From Alnus glutinosa (taxonomy: Eukaryota; Streptophyta; Magnoliopsida; Fagales; Betulaceae), in assembly GCF_958979055.1 (NCBI RefSeq), contig NC_084899.1, forward strand, positions 4,809,001 to 4,873,000: a DNA stretch of 64,000 bases, given 5' to 3'. The notes below the pieces were generated by a model. It had not been told where the DNA came from and made no database searches. It was given only the letters and a program-made list of their open reading frames with translations. The translations under genes were made by a program, and so were the position numbers. This document shows, piece after piece, positions 21,329 through 34,800 of this stretch. Numbering within the stretch: position 1 is the first letter of the stretch; every line of letters begins with the position of its first letter.

Positions 21329-23200
21329 AACTCTGTCAGTGGCAATTTTGTTTGTATTCACTTAGTTCATGTTAGCTCTTGCTTTATCTGGTGCATATAC
21401 AGAGTGGATGATGATTTAATGGTCATCCTTGTAGAATGCTGCGTAAGTGTTGTTTACAAGTTTGGGCTGAAAGGATTACTCACAACTCGTGTTGAGATAT
21501 TTTTGCAGGCTAATTTTGGGGAATAGCTTTAATTTATGTTTTGGTAGACTTGTAAGTGATTGATACTAGAGATTGGATTCAATGAATGATTGCTTCTGAT
21601 GTGGGAGTCAGATTGACTGTTTCCCTTCCCACTCTTTGTAGGTTTACTCGTTTAATAAGTCTATTTAGTATACTGTTATACAACTGCCATATTGGGATGA
21701 CGTGGTAATGAAAATCAGTCAAACTAGGCCTTGTAAAAAATAAAAATTAAAGACTGATATAATGATATTCACTGCCATGTCATCTCAGTTTTATGATAGT
21801 CGTCTATTAAGTAGCATTTCTCTTATTCGATTGGTTTATTTTGGCTTCCCCGGACAACTTTAAAATATAGGATAGTTCTTCATAAGATAATTGCAAGCAG
21901 ACATGGTCTTTGGCGGCTTGTGCTCAATTGCCTATTTAGAGAATGAGTTTCTTGTTCCTTAAACAGAGTATGGTTCTCTAGTTCCTGTTTAGTACCTGTT
22001 TATTTTCTACATTTTTGAAGTAAATTGCTATTCCTGCCAGAGATCTGTTTAGTTCATGTTAAATCTTGCTTTATGTTCTTCATGTATGAAGTAGTAAACG
22101 ATAATGGTCATTTGAGATAGAAGGTTGCTTAACTGTGTTTCCCAGCAGTTTGCAGGCTAATTTTGAAGCTTAGGCCTTCAATTTGTGTTACGTTAAATTT
22201 TGTAAGCAATTGCCATTCGTGCAAGAGAGCACGCAAGGTTCTATAACAAGTCGTTTAGTCCATGTAGCATCCGACTTGTAGTTTAGTATTTGGTAAAGCT
22301 TTTTCCACTTCTAGTTCAACTTCAAATCTTCGTCTTCATCGACTTCTCTCCTTCTCTTAGTTAATCTTATTGTGTTATGTTATTTTAGTCGGATTGGACA
22401 TAGAATTAACTACAAGAAGACTATGCCCTATCAGTTTCATTATTTTAAATAATTGAGGAGAAAAAAAAATTATATATTATTCTATTAGTTTGGCCCAAAA
22501 ACATAATTCTGATTCTGCGTATTAAACATACTTATGTATAAAAGTGACATGTGCTTCTTACAAATTTATTTTTTTAATAATATTAAAAAAAATATATGTT
22601 TTTTACATATTTATTTGACACATGTTACTTTTACACGTAGAATGAAAAAAATTTCTACAAACCGATTTGTAGAAATTTTCTGTTCAAGAATTTATTAGTG
22701 CCTTTTCTTATAAAAGAGAAATGTTATGAAAGGTTGAAATCAAATAAGTTAGAATTAGATTTAATGTTTTAGGCATCTAGTTTGATTTAATATTAACCCT
22801 TTTACCGAATAATAATAATAATAATAATAAAAGAATAAAATTGAAACCGTATGACATGAGTATTGAGTAGAATTTAAGGTCTATCTTTTGTATAAAATGA
22901 AAAGCAAACTAAAATGTGACATGCCCGAGCGGGGGGCTGAGGGGCCAAATGACACCCTTAGTCGCCATTGAATAGGAGTGAGACCAATTTCTTTCAATAT
23001 TTAATCAAATATTTATTTTTTAATTTTTGAAAACACGCGTGTTGTGGATCCACCACTTATGCACGTACGCGTCATTCTTTGGTCAACGTTTCCGCCGCCT
23101 TGCGTGTAAGTGTATAGCTATTGTTGTTTGCAAGAAACAGATGGACGGGCCGGTAGGTCTGAATGTCTGCTGAAGAGAAGATTGGCAGGTACCTAGAGAA
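21329..23200. other. 3' flank and spacer, no gene seen
   Basis: Begins with the probable 3' untranslated region of the preceding gene. The phrases TTTAGTTCATGTTA and GTTTGCAGGCTAATTTTG recur in diverged form between about 21345-21550 and 22025-22200, suggesting an old local duplication of the 3' flank. The rest is AT-rich, with an (AAT)n run at 22808-22829. Confidence 0.4.
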
Positions 23201-23281
23201 TTCCAACACAATGCCACTCTCTTTTCTCTTCTCTCTTTTCAACATTTAAGAATCCATTTCCATCTCTTCCTGTGTTTAGCC

Positions 23282-23589
23282 ATGGTATGTATGTACAATC
23301 AAATCTTAATTTCTTTGTGTGATTGATTAATTTAATTAATAATCTTCTTAATTTGCAATTTGCTTCTCGTTTTTTGTTGCAGTCTCTCACACCTTTGATG
23401 TTTAGGTCGGTGGTGAGGCTACTGACGTCGCTAATTGGTGAGCCCGCCGCTTCGGTCTCAACCTTACTCTACTATAGCAATCTTCTACCCCAGAACATCG
23501 TTCTATTGAGATTGGTCCGGCACGAATTGCTCGACGAAGAAAATTATCTCTTCCATTTTCTCGTCAACTTCTTGAGATGTTTCTGGTAA
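23282..23589 (+). CDS. Possible 69-residue protein of unknown function; start codon alone in exon 1
   Basis: ATG at 23282-23284 is followed at once by a good donor (GTATGTATG). A TTTTTTGTTGCAG acceptor at 23382 leads into an open frame, 23383-23589, starting SLTPLMFRSVVRLLTSLIGE and ending VNFLRCFW. The peptide is hydrophobic and leucine-rich, with an ELLDEE acidic patch. I do not recognise the family. Support is the splice sites, the open frame and the lack of low-complexity bias. Against it: it is short, and the frame downstream of the acceptor also has an internal Met (MFRSVV) that could be the true start. Confidence 0.4.
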
Positions 23590-24304
23590 ATGTTACTGTG
23601 CCGAGGTTTGACTCATCTTTTTTCTCCATCTTATTCATGGATTTATCGAAATAAGAGATAGGTGGTTCCTCAATCGATCTTAACCTTTTTTCTATTTATA
23701 TATTTAATAGTTGCATTGCGGATGCGGCCTGTTTTTTTCATGCAACTGTAATCTTGTGTAATTGGTGAGCATATTGATTTTAGACTTCCAACTCATAATG
23801 AATAATATTTTGTTTCCAAACACTTCCCATGTCAATATGAAACTTTGTTTGAAATAGTGATATTTTGTGTATAATTTCGGTGAGGTAATGCGATTCTTTA
23901 CACACATTTCATACTTGTCGATGTTGCGTGTTTAAAGTGGACTTCATTGAAAAAAAAAAAAAAAAAAAACCAAGATTATCTTTAAACAATTGACTTTTGA
24001 GCTCTGGATGCTGAACTGAAACTTAATTTAGAGTGCATTAATTCTTTGATTGGTACTAGTGACTCCATAAGAGGAATTAAAGTCCTGTGTTGTCAATTGA
24101 ATGTCCTGACAAATCAATCAAATATCCAATGGATAACTTGGATGAATTGTAGATAGCAAATAATGCTCTTTTTTTTAAAAAAAAAAAAAATTATTAATAC
24201 CATTCATTTAAAACCAACAATCTAAATCTTGCCAACAATGTCAAAATGCCAAAAAATAGGAGAGTGAGTCTAGTGGTTTTGGTTGGGGCGGCCGAATCAA
24301 CCCA

Positions 24305-25300
24305 TTCACTTTAGGTATTAACCTGTAAACGGTCAATCTGTTTGGTACCCGTTGAAAATAATTAGTAATCGGCTCTATTGGAGCGGTTACCGGTTTTAAC
24401 AATTATATATACCTGGTTATAACCGGTAACTTGGTACATATATATAAAATAATAAATATATTAATTTAAAAAAATAAAATTATGTTTAGGTTTTATTATT
24501 TTAATTTTCATGCAATAGGTTTTGAATGTCGCTTAACAAACCTATTGCATTAAAAGCTCTAGCAGATCTGATGTAAGCCTTAGACATCACAAAAGATGGG
24601 GAAAGCAACTAATAAGCATGGAATTAAGTGATGTAATCATGAAGAGAAAAAGAAAATTAATGCAAAAGCAATAAAGCACAAGAGCACGCAAGTGGCTCCT
24701 ATGATGTTCAAAGGCTTAAATCTGCATGGAGCATCCAAGCAACCCACACATGTATGTGCATGCATACAAACAAATGAATACAGGCTCTAACCAATCGTAC
24801 TGTTATTCCCATTCAAATCAATTTAGGTTTTAATCTGTCATAATATGAGAAAAGAGGAATTCTGCAAATGCCATGCCAACAAAATGGAAAATACCATAAA
24901 TTCAAGACATGCAAATTCGTTAGCACAATATGGGCAACGGGAGCTTCTCAAGCAACATGAAAATCTTGAATGAAAATACATCAGGAAAGGAAAATATAAC
25001 ATGAATAAGAACCTTGAGTAAACTATTAACAAAAAAAAAAAAAAAAAACCCTTGAGTAAATTATGAACGAAACCTTCTAGGCCCAATAACCAAAATAGTG
25101 AAATAGGCCCAAAAATTCAAATTTTTTAAATTTTCATATCAAGTTCGGATAACCGAGTACCAATCGGTAACCGAAGGTTATTACATATCCGGTTTACCGG
25201 CTACCCGATTTTGGCCAACTGGCTACTCCGGTTACGGTTACCGATTTTAGCTAATAACCGATAATTGTAACCGAGTTTTCACCTTTACCCTTTACTCCAA
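24305..25300. mobile_element. Probable non-autonomous DNA transposon with ACCGGT-rich ends
   Basis: Both ends (about 24305-24440 and 25140-25295) are dense in GGTTACCGG, CGGTAAC and AACCGGT words, like the CCGGG-rich ends of the hAT-like element at 17.1 kb. The right edge (CACCTTTACCCTTTA) is weakly complementary to the left edge (TTTAGGTATTAACC). The AT-rich interior holds no transposase. Target duplications could not be fixed, so the limits are approximate. Confidence 0.5.
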
Positions 25301-27060
25301 ATAGTTGGTATGAGCCTTTTGGGTGATCGAACTATCAAAGTATCCATCAAATTCACGTTTTTCTTTTTCTTCTATTTTTATATTGTTGGCATGATCTAGA
25401 CCCAGGCCAGCTTGATAGATTTTGAGGTTGAAAAACAACAAAATTAAGCGAGACATTTTTAATATTTAAATATTAATTAAATAATTCTCATTTTCATTTT
25501 TCAAAAAAACATATTGCTTCTTGCTATTATTTATTTTTTCAAAATACATGTAAAAGTCATCATTGTTGCACGACATTTAGTTTTAATGAATGACATATTT
25601 TGTGATGAGCTCATTTTATGTATAATTTAATTTGCACAAAACAAATATGAACGATTGTGTCTGAACCCGTTCATTTTAAATTAACTGTTCATAAAAAAAT
25701 AAAAAATAAAAAATAAATAATGTACTGCACCTAGACAATACCCTAAGCATTACATGGGATCTGAATCCTTCAACTTGTTTTGTAACTTTTTAGTAAAGCT
25801 CCACAAATTAAAGGTATTATGTTCGCATGAAAAAAGTTGTTGTAATTTTGCCCAGTCCCATACCATTTTTATTATTTTTTTTCATGGTCGATGAGCTCAA
25901 CTAACTCCAATTTTTGAAATATCTTCCTAATTTATTATTGGTGTTGCAATTTCTTCAAAATAACAAAAATACATTTCATAAAATAAAAAAGGATTACATT
26001 TGATCCCACGTGGTTTAACGATTTTATTATTTGTTCTGTTATTCATTTTGTATCATGAATGATATCTTGTTTATGGCTAAAAACGGAGATGGTACTTCTG
26101 TCTAACTTCCACCCAAAATGAATAAAAGTCTACGCTAACACCTTTAAGAAACAGACATGTGTCCTATACCTCATTAAAAATCGAAAAATTAAAAAATATT
26201 AAAAACTTTTTGAAAAAAGAAAATAGTGGGGGCTCAAACCACTTAGACACCCCTAGCCGATTTAATAGTGGCCGAACAAAAAAAAAAAAAAAAAAATACT
26301 AAAGTTTAAAAAACAAATAAAGAGAAGAAAAGAAAAATTCTATGAAACCCAAATGGAAAGGGGTGGCTGTGAGCCACCCCCACTGCCCCACACATTGTGG
26401 GGGACCCCTCCTCCTTGATTTAATTTTGGATTGTGCCCTTCTTTTTTCGTTTTGATTTCCATTTTTTAGTTTTTTATTATTTTGATTTTTACGAAAATAT
26501 GAGTATTATATGAAAGCTAATAGAACGTGATCATTTTTCTATTCAAAGGGACGGCCAAGGCTAACAAAGGGACTTAATTGCAATAAAATAACAGTTCGAT
26601 GTATCTAAATATTACGCACGTAAATTTGTAAGGCAATTTTGAAAAGGATTGTAGATAGGCTAACAGTGTATTTAAAAAAAATAAAAAAATAATAAAAAAA
26701 ACCTGCAACGGGAAAAAAGTTGTCATCTGTTGTGCAGGCCATCCCCACATGTTATGTCAATTTTCAAAATTTCCTGGTAGCTGCAAGCCTGCAACTTTAT
26801 GTGAAAAGCTGCAAAAGTGGGGGAAAAAAATAATTAAAGGAAATCATTGGACTCGCTGAACTCAATTGTGAAAAAAGAAGTTAGGCCATTCTCTAAGGCC
26901 TAACTTCTAGAAGACGAATATTGCTCTCTTGGCAAAAGCCATTTGGGTGCAGATTATCAAAAGTACCTTTCCATCTTCTGAAATTTAGATGCACAAATAG
27001 GGTGGGTGGAGGGCTTCTTGCTTAAGCAACAATATTGCTTTTGGAGGACCGGCAATGGCA
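25301..27060. other. AT-rich spacer with scattered repeat remnants
   Basis: No gene is visible. The stretch at about 25995-26170 (GTGGTTTAACGATTTTATTA... TTTTGTATCATGAATGATAT) is similar to about 27470-27600 (TAGTTTAACCACTTTATTTT... TTTTGTATTGTATATGATAC), pointing to two copies of one dispersed repeat. At 26355-26410 there is a short GC-rich palindromic patch (GGGGTGGCTGTGAGCCACCCC). Confidence 0.4.
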
Positions 27061-27094
27061 AGTGGCAACCATATTCTTATTTGGAGAGAAAATA

Positions 27095-27300
27095 AATAGG
27101 AGAGTTTATCGGTGCACAATAGTAACTTTTGTGCATTTTTTTAGACACATAAAGTATGACCCATGTGGTGAGACAGCTGATTAGTGCACAATAGCAACTG
27201 TTGTGCACTTTTGTAGACAAATGGGGTGGAACCCATGTGGTGGGTACCACCCCATGTGTCTACAAACCTGCACAGCTGTGCGGGAGTCTTTTCTCGATAG
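27095..27300. repeat. MITE-like element with two diverged half-copies
   Basis: The sequence GTGCACAATAGTAACTTTTG ... ACCCATGTGGTGAG (27111-27175) is followed by a second version, GTGCACAATAGCAACTGTTG ... ACCCATGTGGTGGG (27183-27243). A GTGGTACC-type turn and a complementary arm (CATGTGTCTACAAACCTGCA) come next. A related piece lies at 50430-50510. Confidence 0.5.
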
Positions 27301-28246
27301 ATAATAGGGGAAACTATATTTACCCTCTTTAACTACCATACCTTTTGTAATGTCCTTCAATGTTTCAATTTTTTCAATGTCTCTCCCAATTTAATTAAGT
27401 TAATACTCTTAATAAGATTAAAAAAAAAAATCAGAAAAAGGTAAGTAATTTTTTATTGGGTTAAGTACATTTTTGTTCCATGTAGTTTAACCACTTTATT
27501 TTTTTATCTTATGTGTTTCATTTTGTATTGTATATGATACCTCGTTTAGGGGAACAAAACATGCACTTATTGTGTTAAGGATTCGGTTGAAAAAGGATTT
27601 GGCTCATGTGTTATAAAAATACTACAATTTATATAATTATATATGTCTAGTTTTTTTAACGATTTATATTTTATTTAAAAAATTTGATGAGAAAGAGAGA
27701 CGATAAAATGAAATTTGAACCATTAAAAAAATTAAAACACATATTATCGCTTCTTTTTTTACAGCATTTAAGTTAAAATTCGTTGAGGAGGGTTGAAAAT
27801 CCTTTTTTTTTTTTTTTTTTTGTAGAGTCATAGACCAATCATTATTCCCCAATCTTTATGCTCTTGGCCAAGGCCGTAAGGCATATCAATCATTTACTTA
27901 GGAGTAATCGAATTCCTTTCAAAAAAAAAAAAAAGGAGTAATCGAATTAGATTTTTTATTTATTTTATTTTACCATTTTTTTTTAACGAAAGAATTATGA
28001 AAGTAAAATTAATGCCGTCAATTGGCCTCATTAGTGGAAATTTTTTGGTTATTAACAATTTTTTTTTTCCTCATGTTACAAAATATATGCACAAGGAAAT
28101 ATAAATTATGGTCCCTCTTTTGCACCGAGAAATGATCTAACCGAAGTTGTTCCACGTGTTTGGCTCTTAAATCGGCAACAATAGATTGGCCTGCCCACCG
28201 ATAAGCGCCAGCCTTTAATGGTTTCATCTCCAAACAAAAAATTGAA

Positions 28247-28516
28247 GCTGTTTGGTAAGCAATCCTAAAATTTTCAATATATTTTTTACTTCTCAAAAAA
28301 AAAAAAAAATCAAATAAAAAAAATTATAATTTTTTTACACTTTTTATATCACATTAATAATTTTTTATTATTATTCAAATAAAAAAACTCACTACAAAAT
28401 AAAACTTTTTCACTTTTTTTATAAAATATTCTTAAATTTTATATCACATCAATCACTTCTTACTACTATTCAAATAAATATTCAATTTCACAATTACTTA
28501 CTAAACATCTTCAATA
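28247..28516. repeat. AT-rich MITE-like element with GTTTGGTAAG / CTTACTAAAC ends
   Basis: The left end GCTGTTTGGTAAGCAATCC is roughly complementary to the right end ACAATTACTTACTAAACATC. The interior repeats TTATATCACATYAAT-ANTTNTTA phrases shared with the next element and with 8.25-8.47 kb. Confidence 0.5.
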
Positions 28517-28611
28517 TTAATAAACAATTTAAAATACTAAATATTGAGGAAAAAAAAAACACTTCCAAAAACACACATTGACCAAGATACTGGAGGCTCG
28601 ATTGACATTAT

Positions 28612-28731
28612 GGTGTTGTTTGGTAAGAACATGAACGGAACAGAATAGTGCCTTCTACTGTTTATGTACTTTTCTTTTTTCTTTTTTTTTTTTTTTTTTT
28701 TTTTGTTTTTTGTTTTTTGTTTTTTTTTTGG

Positions 28732-28762
<31 letters not shown>

Positions 28763-29018
28763 TTTGTTTTTTTTTTTTTTTTTTCACTTTTTCATATTTT
28801 CTAATAACAATCAACATCAAAATATTTTCACTTTTTTCATCTTTTATATCACATCAATAATTTTTTATTACTATTCAAATAAAAAAAAATTATTATAATA
28901 TAATTTTTTTTTACTTTTCTATATAAATTCTTTTTACTTTATATCACATCATCACTTTTAACTAATTTTAAAATTAACAACCTACTACTCTATTCTGTCC
29001 ATATTTTTAGCAAACAAG
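28612..29018. repeat. MITE-like element with GTTTGGTAAG... ends and poly-T core
   Basis: The left end TGTTTGGTAAGAACATGAAC plus GGAACAGAATAGTGCC pairs with the right end CTACTCTATTCTGTCC plus ATATTTTTAGCAAACAAGA. The core is a long T/G-T tract (28674-28785) followed by the TTATATCACATCAATAA phrase. The same family lies at 28247-28516. Confidence 0.55.
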
Positions 29019-29504
29019 ACTCATATCATAATCAGAAAAATGAATTTGGACAAATACCTACCTCACCAAGGCTCTCCACCTGTGGTGCATGGTTTCTCAA
29101 AATCCCTCTAATTTGTTGGGACTTGGGAAGTAAAAGCTGCCATAATGATTATCCGAAAGGGAAAATTAAAGATAAATGATATTTTGTATTCGGTTAATAT
29201 ATTCAATCGGCCCGTTCAAAAAAAAAAAAAAAAATATTTCAATTGGCATGATATATTTAATTCATTTTTAGATTAATTTTAATTTAAAAAAAATTAAAAA
29301 TGGATTAAACATATCACGTTAGTCTTCAGCTACATATAAAATGCAAAATAACATTCCTCAAAATTAAAATCACTCTCTAATTATAAGACAAGAAATCAAA
29401 ACCATCATTACAAACAGTCAAACACCATATGCTATTTTCTCTAGTTTTTAAATTATGGTATGCTCACAGAATGCACAAAAATGCTAATGCACAACCTTAA
29501 TAGA

Positions 29505-29536
<32 letters not shown>

Positions 29537-30694
29537 CTGGTTCTATTCTCCATATCCTCTCTCCCTTTTTCTATTCTTTTTTAATAATGCACAACCTTAT
29601 TAGATTAAAAATAAATAATTCAATTAAAAAATTAGAAAAAAAAAATCAACATTACTTTGATAGAGTACTTGACAAATAAAAAAAAGAAAAGGCATGGTAT
29701 ATGTTGCTACATGGTGCCATGCCAATTAAAAATAAAGTTTGAAGAGTAATGTTATAAATCATATTTTTATTCTATAATGTCAAAAGGTCGTAGTTCCGAC
29801 CAACCATTCAGCCCTTATTAAAAAAAATAAATTAAAAAATGTAGTATATGACATTATCATCACGAAAATCATAAAAAAACAAAGACAAATTGCATAAAAA
29901 ATCACAAATTTGATAATATAATTTCTAATCAATACCATCTGGGAGGCTCAGGAGCTACCACAACCAGATGTGGTCCCTTAATTTCACATAAATATAAACA
30001 TTTTCCTTTGCCCTTCTTTTCTTAATCAACCTAACGTGGCGTAGTTAATTTAAATTCTTAAAAAAAAAAAAAAAAACTATAAAGTGGTATTAACATAATC
30101 TTTTCTTAATCAATATAACGTGGCTTACTTAATGGGTTATTTTTCAACCTATTAATCAGAAGCAAGTACTGCTTAATCAAAGATTCCATCACCATAACGT
30201 ATAATTTATGTTATCTTTTTGATGTGATTATAATTTTTTATTCTTCCTCGTGAGAAATGATAAGGTTTAGATGATTGGTTGGCCAAACGCAGTCAGGCTG
30301 CCGATTCCTGTGCTGACATATAGAAAATGGATCACATTATTATTTTATGTTTCTGATTTTTAGATTAAATTGTTTATTTAAGTAAAAACCAAACAATCAT
30401 ATACCTGCTATCAACTACCTCTTGCAGTCTGGAACTGGAAGTATATGTTATTGTTCCCTTGGATTGCAGGCCAGGTAATTAAAAAAAAAAAATGAAGAAA
30501 TTGGAAGTCCTTCAGAAAATTAAGATAATAATCTTACGCCAAATCTTCAAGCCTTGAATAATTGGAAGACTAAAGAGCCTATTATTTTCTGTAATTTGTC
30601 ACCAAATTCTGCACTAACAATTATAAATATTTAGTTGATTGGTCATTTTCTCAAGTTGGTCACTGACTTTTGTTGCTATAGTTCATCTACTTCC

Positions 30695-30727
<33 letters not shown>

Positions 30728-31400
30728 CCACAACTTGTCAAACAAAGGCAACAAAAGTCTACCAAGGAAGATTTTTATCACTATCAAGTGGAAGATCAAA
30801 CAATGATACCAATCTAAGGAAAAGCTGTCAGCTGAACCGATGATAGCTAAGTGCTGCCTAATAATCTATGTTATAAGCACTTTGATTTACGCTCCGTTAC
30901 TCCTGTTTATCAAATGGTTATAAAAAAAAAAAAATGCTAAACGCTAGCATTTTTTTTTATATATACAATTTTTGATATATGTCGGCATTTGATTATAGAG
31001 TATTATAGGATGTTAAAATGCTTATTATTTTTGACTTCAATCACGTATTAACGTGTTAAAAATTATAAAAAAATTGTACGCGGAGCATTTCTAATTTTTT
31101 ATAGCATAATATTGTTTGTTTTCATTTATTGAACAACTTTTTTTATTTTTTTTATTATTGAAATATATGTTATACATACAATTTTTTTTATTTCTTTTAA
31201 AATTTGTCGACACGTGCCCCATATAATCAGATGGTATTAAAAACTTTTTAATGGTTGATATAACTTCAATCATCTATTCATTTATGTCATTAAATTATAA
31301 AAAAATTATAAGTACAACAGTATACTTTCTCTATTAATTATCATCAGATGCCTGATTGATACCCTTGTAACGGCCGTTATATTTTTCCTATAAGACTGAC
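29019..31400. other. AT-rich spacer, no gene seen
   Basis: Long A and T runs (for example 29506-29529 and 30689-30727) and no credible coding frame. The right end (about 31370-31880) is GC-richer and probably holds the promoter and leader of the IST1-like gene. A 95-codon frame there has no recognisable homology. Confidence 0.45.
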
Positions 31401-31883
31401 ACAACGGCTCTGAGCCTCCGGGTCTCCCTTGTTCAATGATGGTCATTGTCGTATGCGGTCCAGCTCAGCAGATTCCATCAACTCCAATGCTGCTCAGTGC
31501 TCACCCACCCTGACCTACCGTCCACCGCTTCACTCATCCCAGAAAAGTCCGCGAATCAAGCGGCCACGGGCCACGAGACATATCAAACCCATCCGAACCT
31601 CTTCATATTCCCAAAATACCCCCCTTAAGCGTTCATTATCGATCCATCGAAAACACAAAAAAGGAAAAGGAAAAGGACCAACAAGCGTCCTCCACTCAGA
31701 CTACAGAGAGTAGAGGTTTGAAAAGGGTCTGACGCCTTTTGAATTTTCAGCTCTGTGTTATTGCTGCGAGCATTTGGTTTGTTTCATAGGATCTGACACT
31801 GAGTCAAATCGTTCACTGGCTTTGTTTATGGCCTATGCGACACTGAGTCAACTCGTTCACTGACTTGGGAGTTGGGATCGACA

Positions 31884-34800
31884 ATGTTGGACGGACTTCT
31901 CGGCCGAGGCTTTGCCTCCAAATGGTTTTCCCTCTATCTATATGCATGTATATGGATTTTGTGCTTTAATTTTGTGCGTTAATGTTTTTTTTTTTTTTTT
32001 TTTTTTGGTGTGTGGTTGTAGTAAGTCGTTGATTAAATCGACGAAGACTCGGATCGATGTGATTCGGAGGAAGAGAAAGGCGACTGAGAAGCATTTGAAG
32101 AAAGATATCGCTGAGTTGCTTGCAAATGGACTCGATATCAATGCTTATGGAAGGGTAATCTAATAATCTTTTTATTTTTTGGATTTTCGTTCGGTTTCGT
32201 TGCGTTTAGTGGATTAGATCTTTGAGTTGAGTGCTTTTGTTGGAATCTTATTCGCTGTCATTTGTTTGGCTGCTGAGAAAAGTTGAGACAGAGAAGAAGA
32301 AATCGTTATGCTTAATTTTGAGCTCCATTATAACAAAGGAAACAACAGAAAGCTCGCAGGTTATCCTACGTTGCAAATTTTTTGGATCATTAAATCATTT
32401 ATTGGAAAAAAAAAATTGAAAAAGAAGACTCTTTAGGCTTAAACTAAGTTCTATTTGATTTTGTTTTTGGTAGTTTAACAAACAAAGCGTTAACGTATTT
32501 GAAGGTTGAAACTGAGTGTGTTCTCTGTGCTTCTTATTGAGGAGAAGTCAAAATGCAAAGGAGAACGGTGGCTCGCAAAAGCCAAATGAGGATTAGCCTC
32601 GCTGTGCACAGTAGTATTGTGAAATCTTTTCACTTTGAAGCAATGGAATTGTCTCTACTTAGGATGGAATTGGAGGTTTAAGCATCGTTGCAACAAAGGG
32701 CTCATAGCCTGAGCCTAGCCCCTTTCAAAAGAGCTACTACCTTTTGTCGGTCTCTTATGGATTGACAAATTGCAGAAACGCCATCAGAGATTTCTTTGAA
32801 AATTTTAGGATACTTGACATAGATTTACCATCTTTTGAGTGAACTTGTTAGCGTTGAGCAAGATATAAGCCATGCTCTTGTAGACCATGAGCAAAACATT
32901 CAACAAGTGCATTTCATGCCTCCATTGAAGTGTGAAGTCCCACAACTAGTTTAGGTATGTCTTTGGATAGAGTGCCTGTAATCCTGCTGCAAAGCAAGCA
33001 ATCTGATCATTTTCAAAGGTCTTATAGTCTGGATTCTCTGAAAGCAATTTGTCTCCTGCACCTTCAGCATTTGAGACAGAAATATACGTTTCAGGCATTG
33101 GAAAATCTCCATTGAGAAATCCAAGCATCTCTTGCCTCTCAGTTAAAACTCATCGCTTGGGTTCCAGAGGAAAGAGTTTGATTGAATTAGCTAAAATCTG
33201 GTACCCCTTAATTTGGATCTGATAATGCAATGGTAGGAAATGGTGATTGTTTGACATCAATCATAGTGGAAATATTATGTTGCTTGCTGCCTTCAAAGGT
33301 TGTAGTTTTTATTTTTCTTTGTTTTTGGGTTTGTGGGATCAGTGAGACCTGATACCAGTTCTAGATTGTTAACTGTTGATGATTTGGGTTTCTTGTACCT
33401 TTTACTCAAAGAAGTGATTTTGTTTCTCGCGAGGTGGTGAAACAGGCTGATGGACTTCTAGTCGAATTGACGCTTTCTTCATGTTATGATTTTGTTGAGC
33501 GGTCGTGTGATTTAGTATTGAACCATCTTTCAATGATGCAAAAACAGAGGTATGTGTTGCTTTATTGTTACAGTTACATCGGAACTGTTTGCTGGCCTTT
33601 AAATCTGATCCAAAATTCCATGATAAGCTAATATTGTAAGCTAGCTATAAAAAAGTCGTCGTTTAATGTATATTTGTATAGTTGTGTGTTGGGCATATGT
33701 GAATAAAAAAAATTAAATATTCAAGGGGAGAAAACACCAGATGAGATGATACAATAACCATAAGTTGGTTCATCCTGCTCTAATGTCATATCCTCTTTAT
33801 CTTTAGTCAACCATACTGGCTGGACAATATATGCCATTCTTGTACCATTGAAATTAACTATTATGTGGTCGTCTATGGCTCAATCCGCATGCATTCTGTA
33901 GTATTAGTTTGTAACTTTTCAACCCATGGAGCTCATCTTTTCTGCGTGTTTTATATGATTATGTACTATCAACTTATCATGTAAGTATTGGACAGCATGG
34001 GTGACGTCTAATGCCATTCAAACCAGATATGCATTATGTACTATTAGTTTGAGGCTTATGGATTAGATAAAATCTAGTTTATATATTTTTGTTGGAGTTA
34101 GCATATGAAATAGTGAGGGCGAATGCAGATATGGCTGGATCCTTCTAGACAGTTTCCTATTAGTTGGATATTGAATTTTTACATGCCTGTTTCAATTTTC
34201 ATTTTTTCTTAAGCTAAAATATGTAATTGTGGGATATATTTGTACAATTATTTGTTGTTTGCTGTTAAAGAAATCCGATTGAGGTACTGGGTATTGATTG
34301 GTCATGTTGGGGAATATCACCTGATGTAAGATTATGATTTGGTTAGAAGATGTATGTTAATACCATAGATGCGAGCCTGACCGTATTGTACTTTTGCTTG
34401 CAAACGTAATAATGCTAATATGTCCTGCCTCAAATATCTGTATGATGAAAGATTGACTATCATATGGTACTGAGCCATTTAACTTCAGCATGTCTATTTT
34501 AGAGTAAAAAAATTCCTTTAGAGTAATATAATGACAAGTCAACCAATGAAATTGTCTGGACGCGTCTTCTCATAATGAGGTTGGCATTTATAAATTTCTG
34601 GTGGGTCCTGTTTGACAAGACGTTCGTGTTACGATATGAGTTCTGCACTCGTAGTTTGAAGGCTTGGTGTAGGGCCAACATGAAATGGAGTTACGGTTTT
34701 CTAAAATTGAACTTAGGCAATCATGTCATGATACAACTTCTGAATTACTCTGGCTTGACTATCCTTTTCTCTCAAATATGCTTTGTTCAACATTTCTTTT

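Noticed and set aside
28648-28898. 70-codon Phe-rich frame
   Set aside because: It is a translation of a poly-T tract inside a MITE-like element.
31429-31713. 95-codon frame upstream of the IST1-like gene
   Set aside because: It lies in the expected promoter/leader, has no recognised domain and overlaps another frame of similar length.
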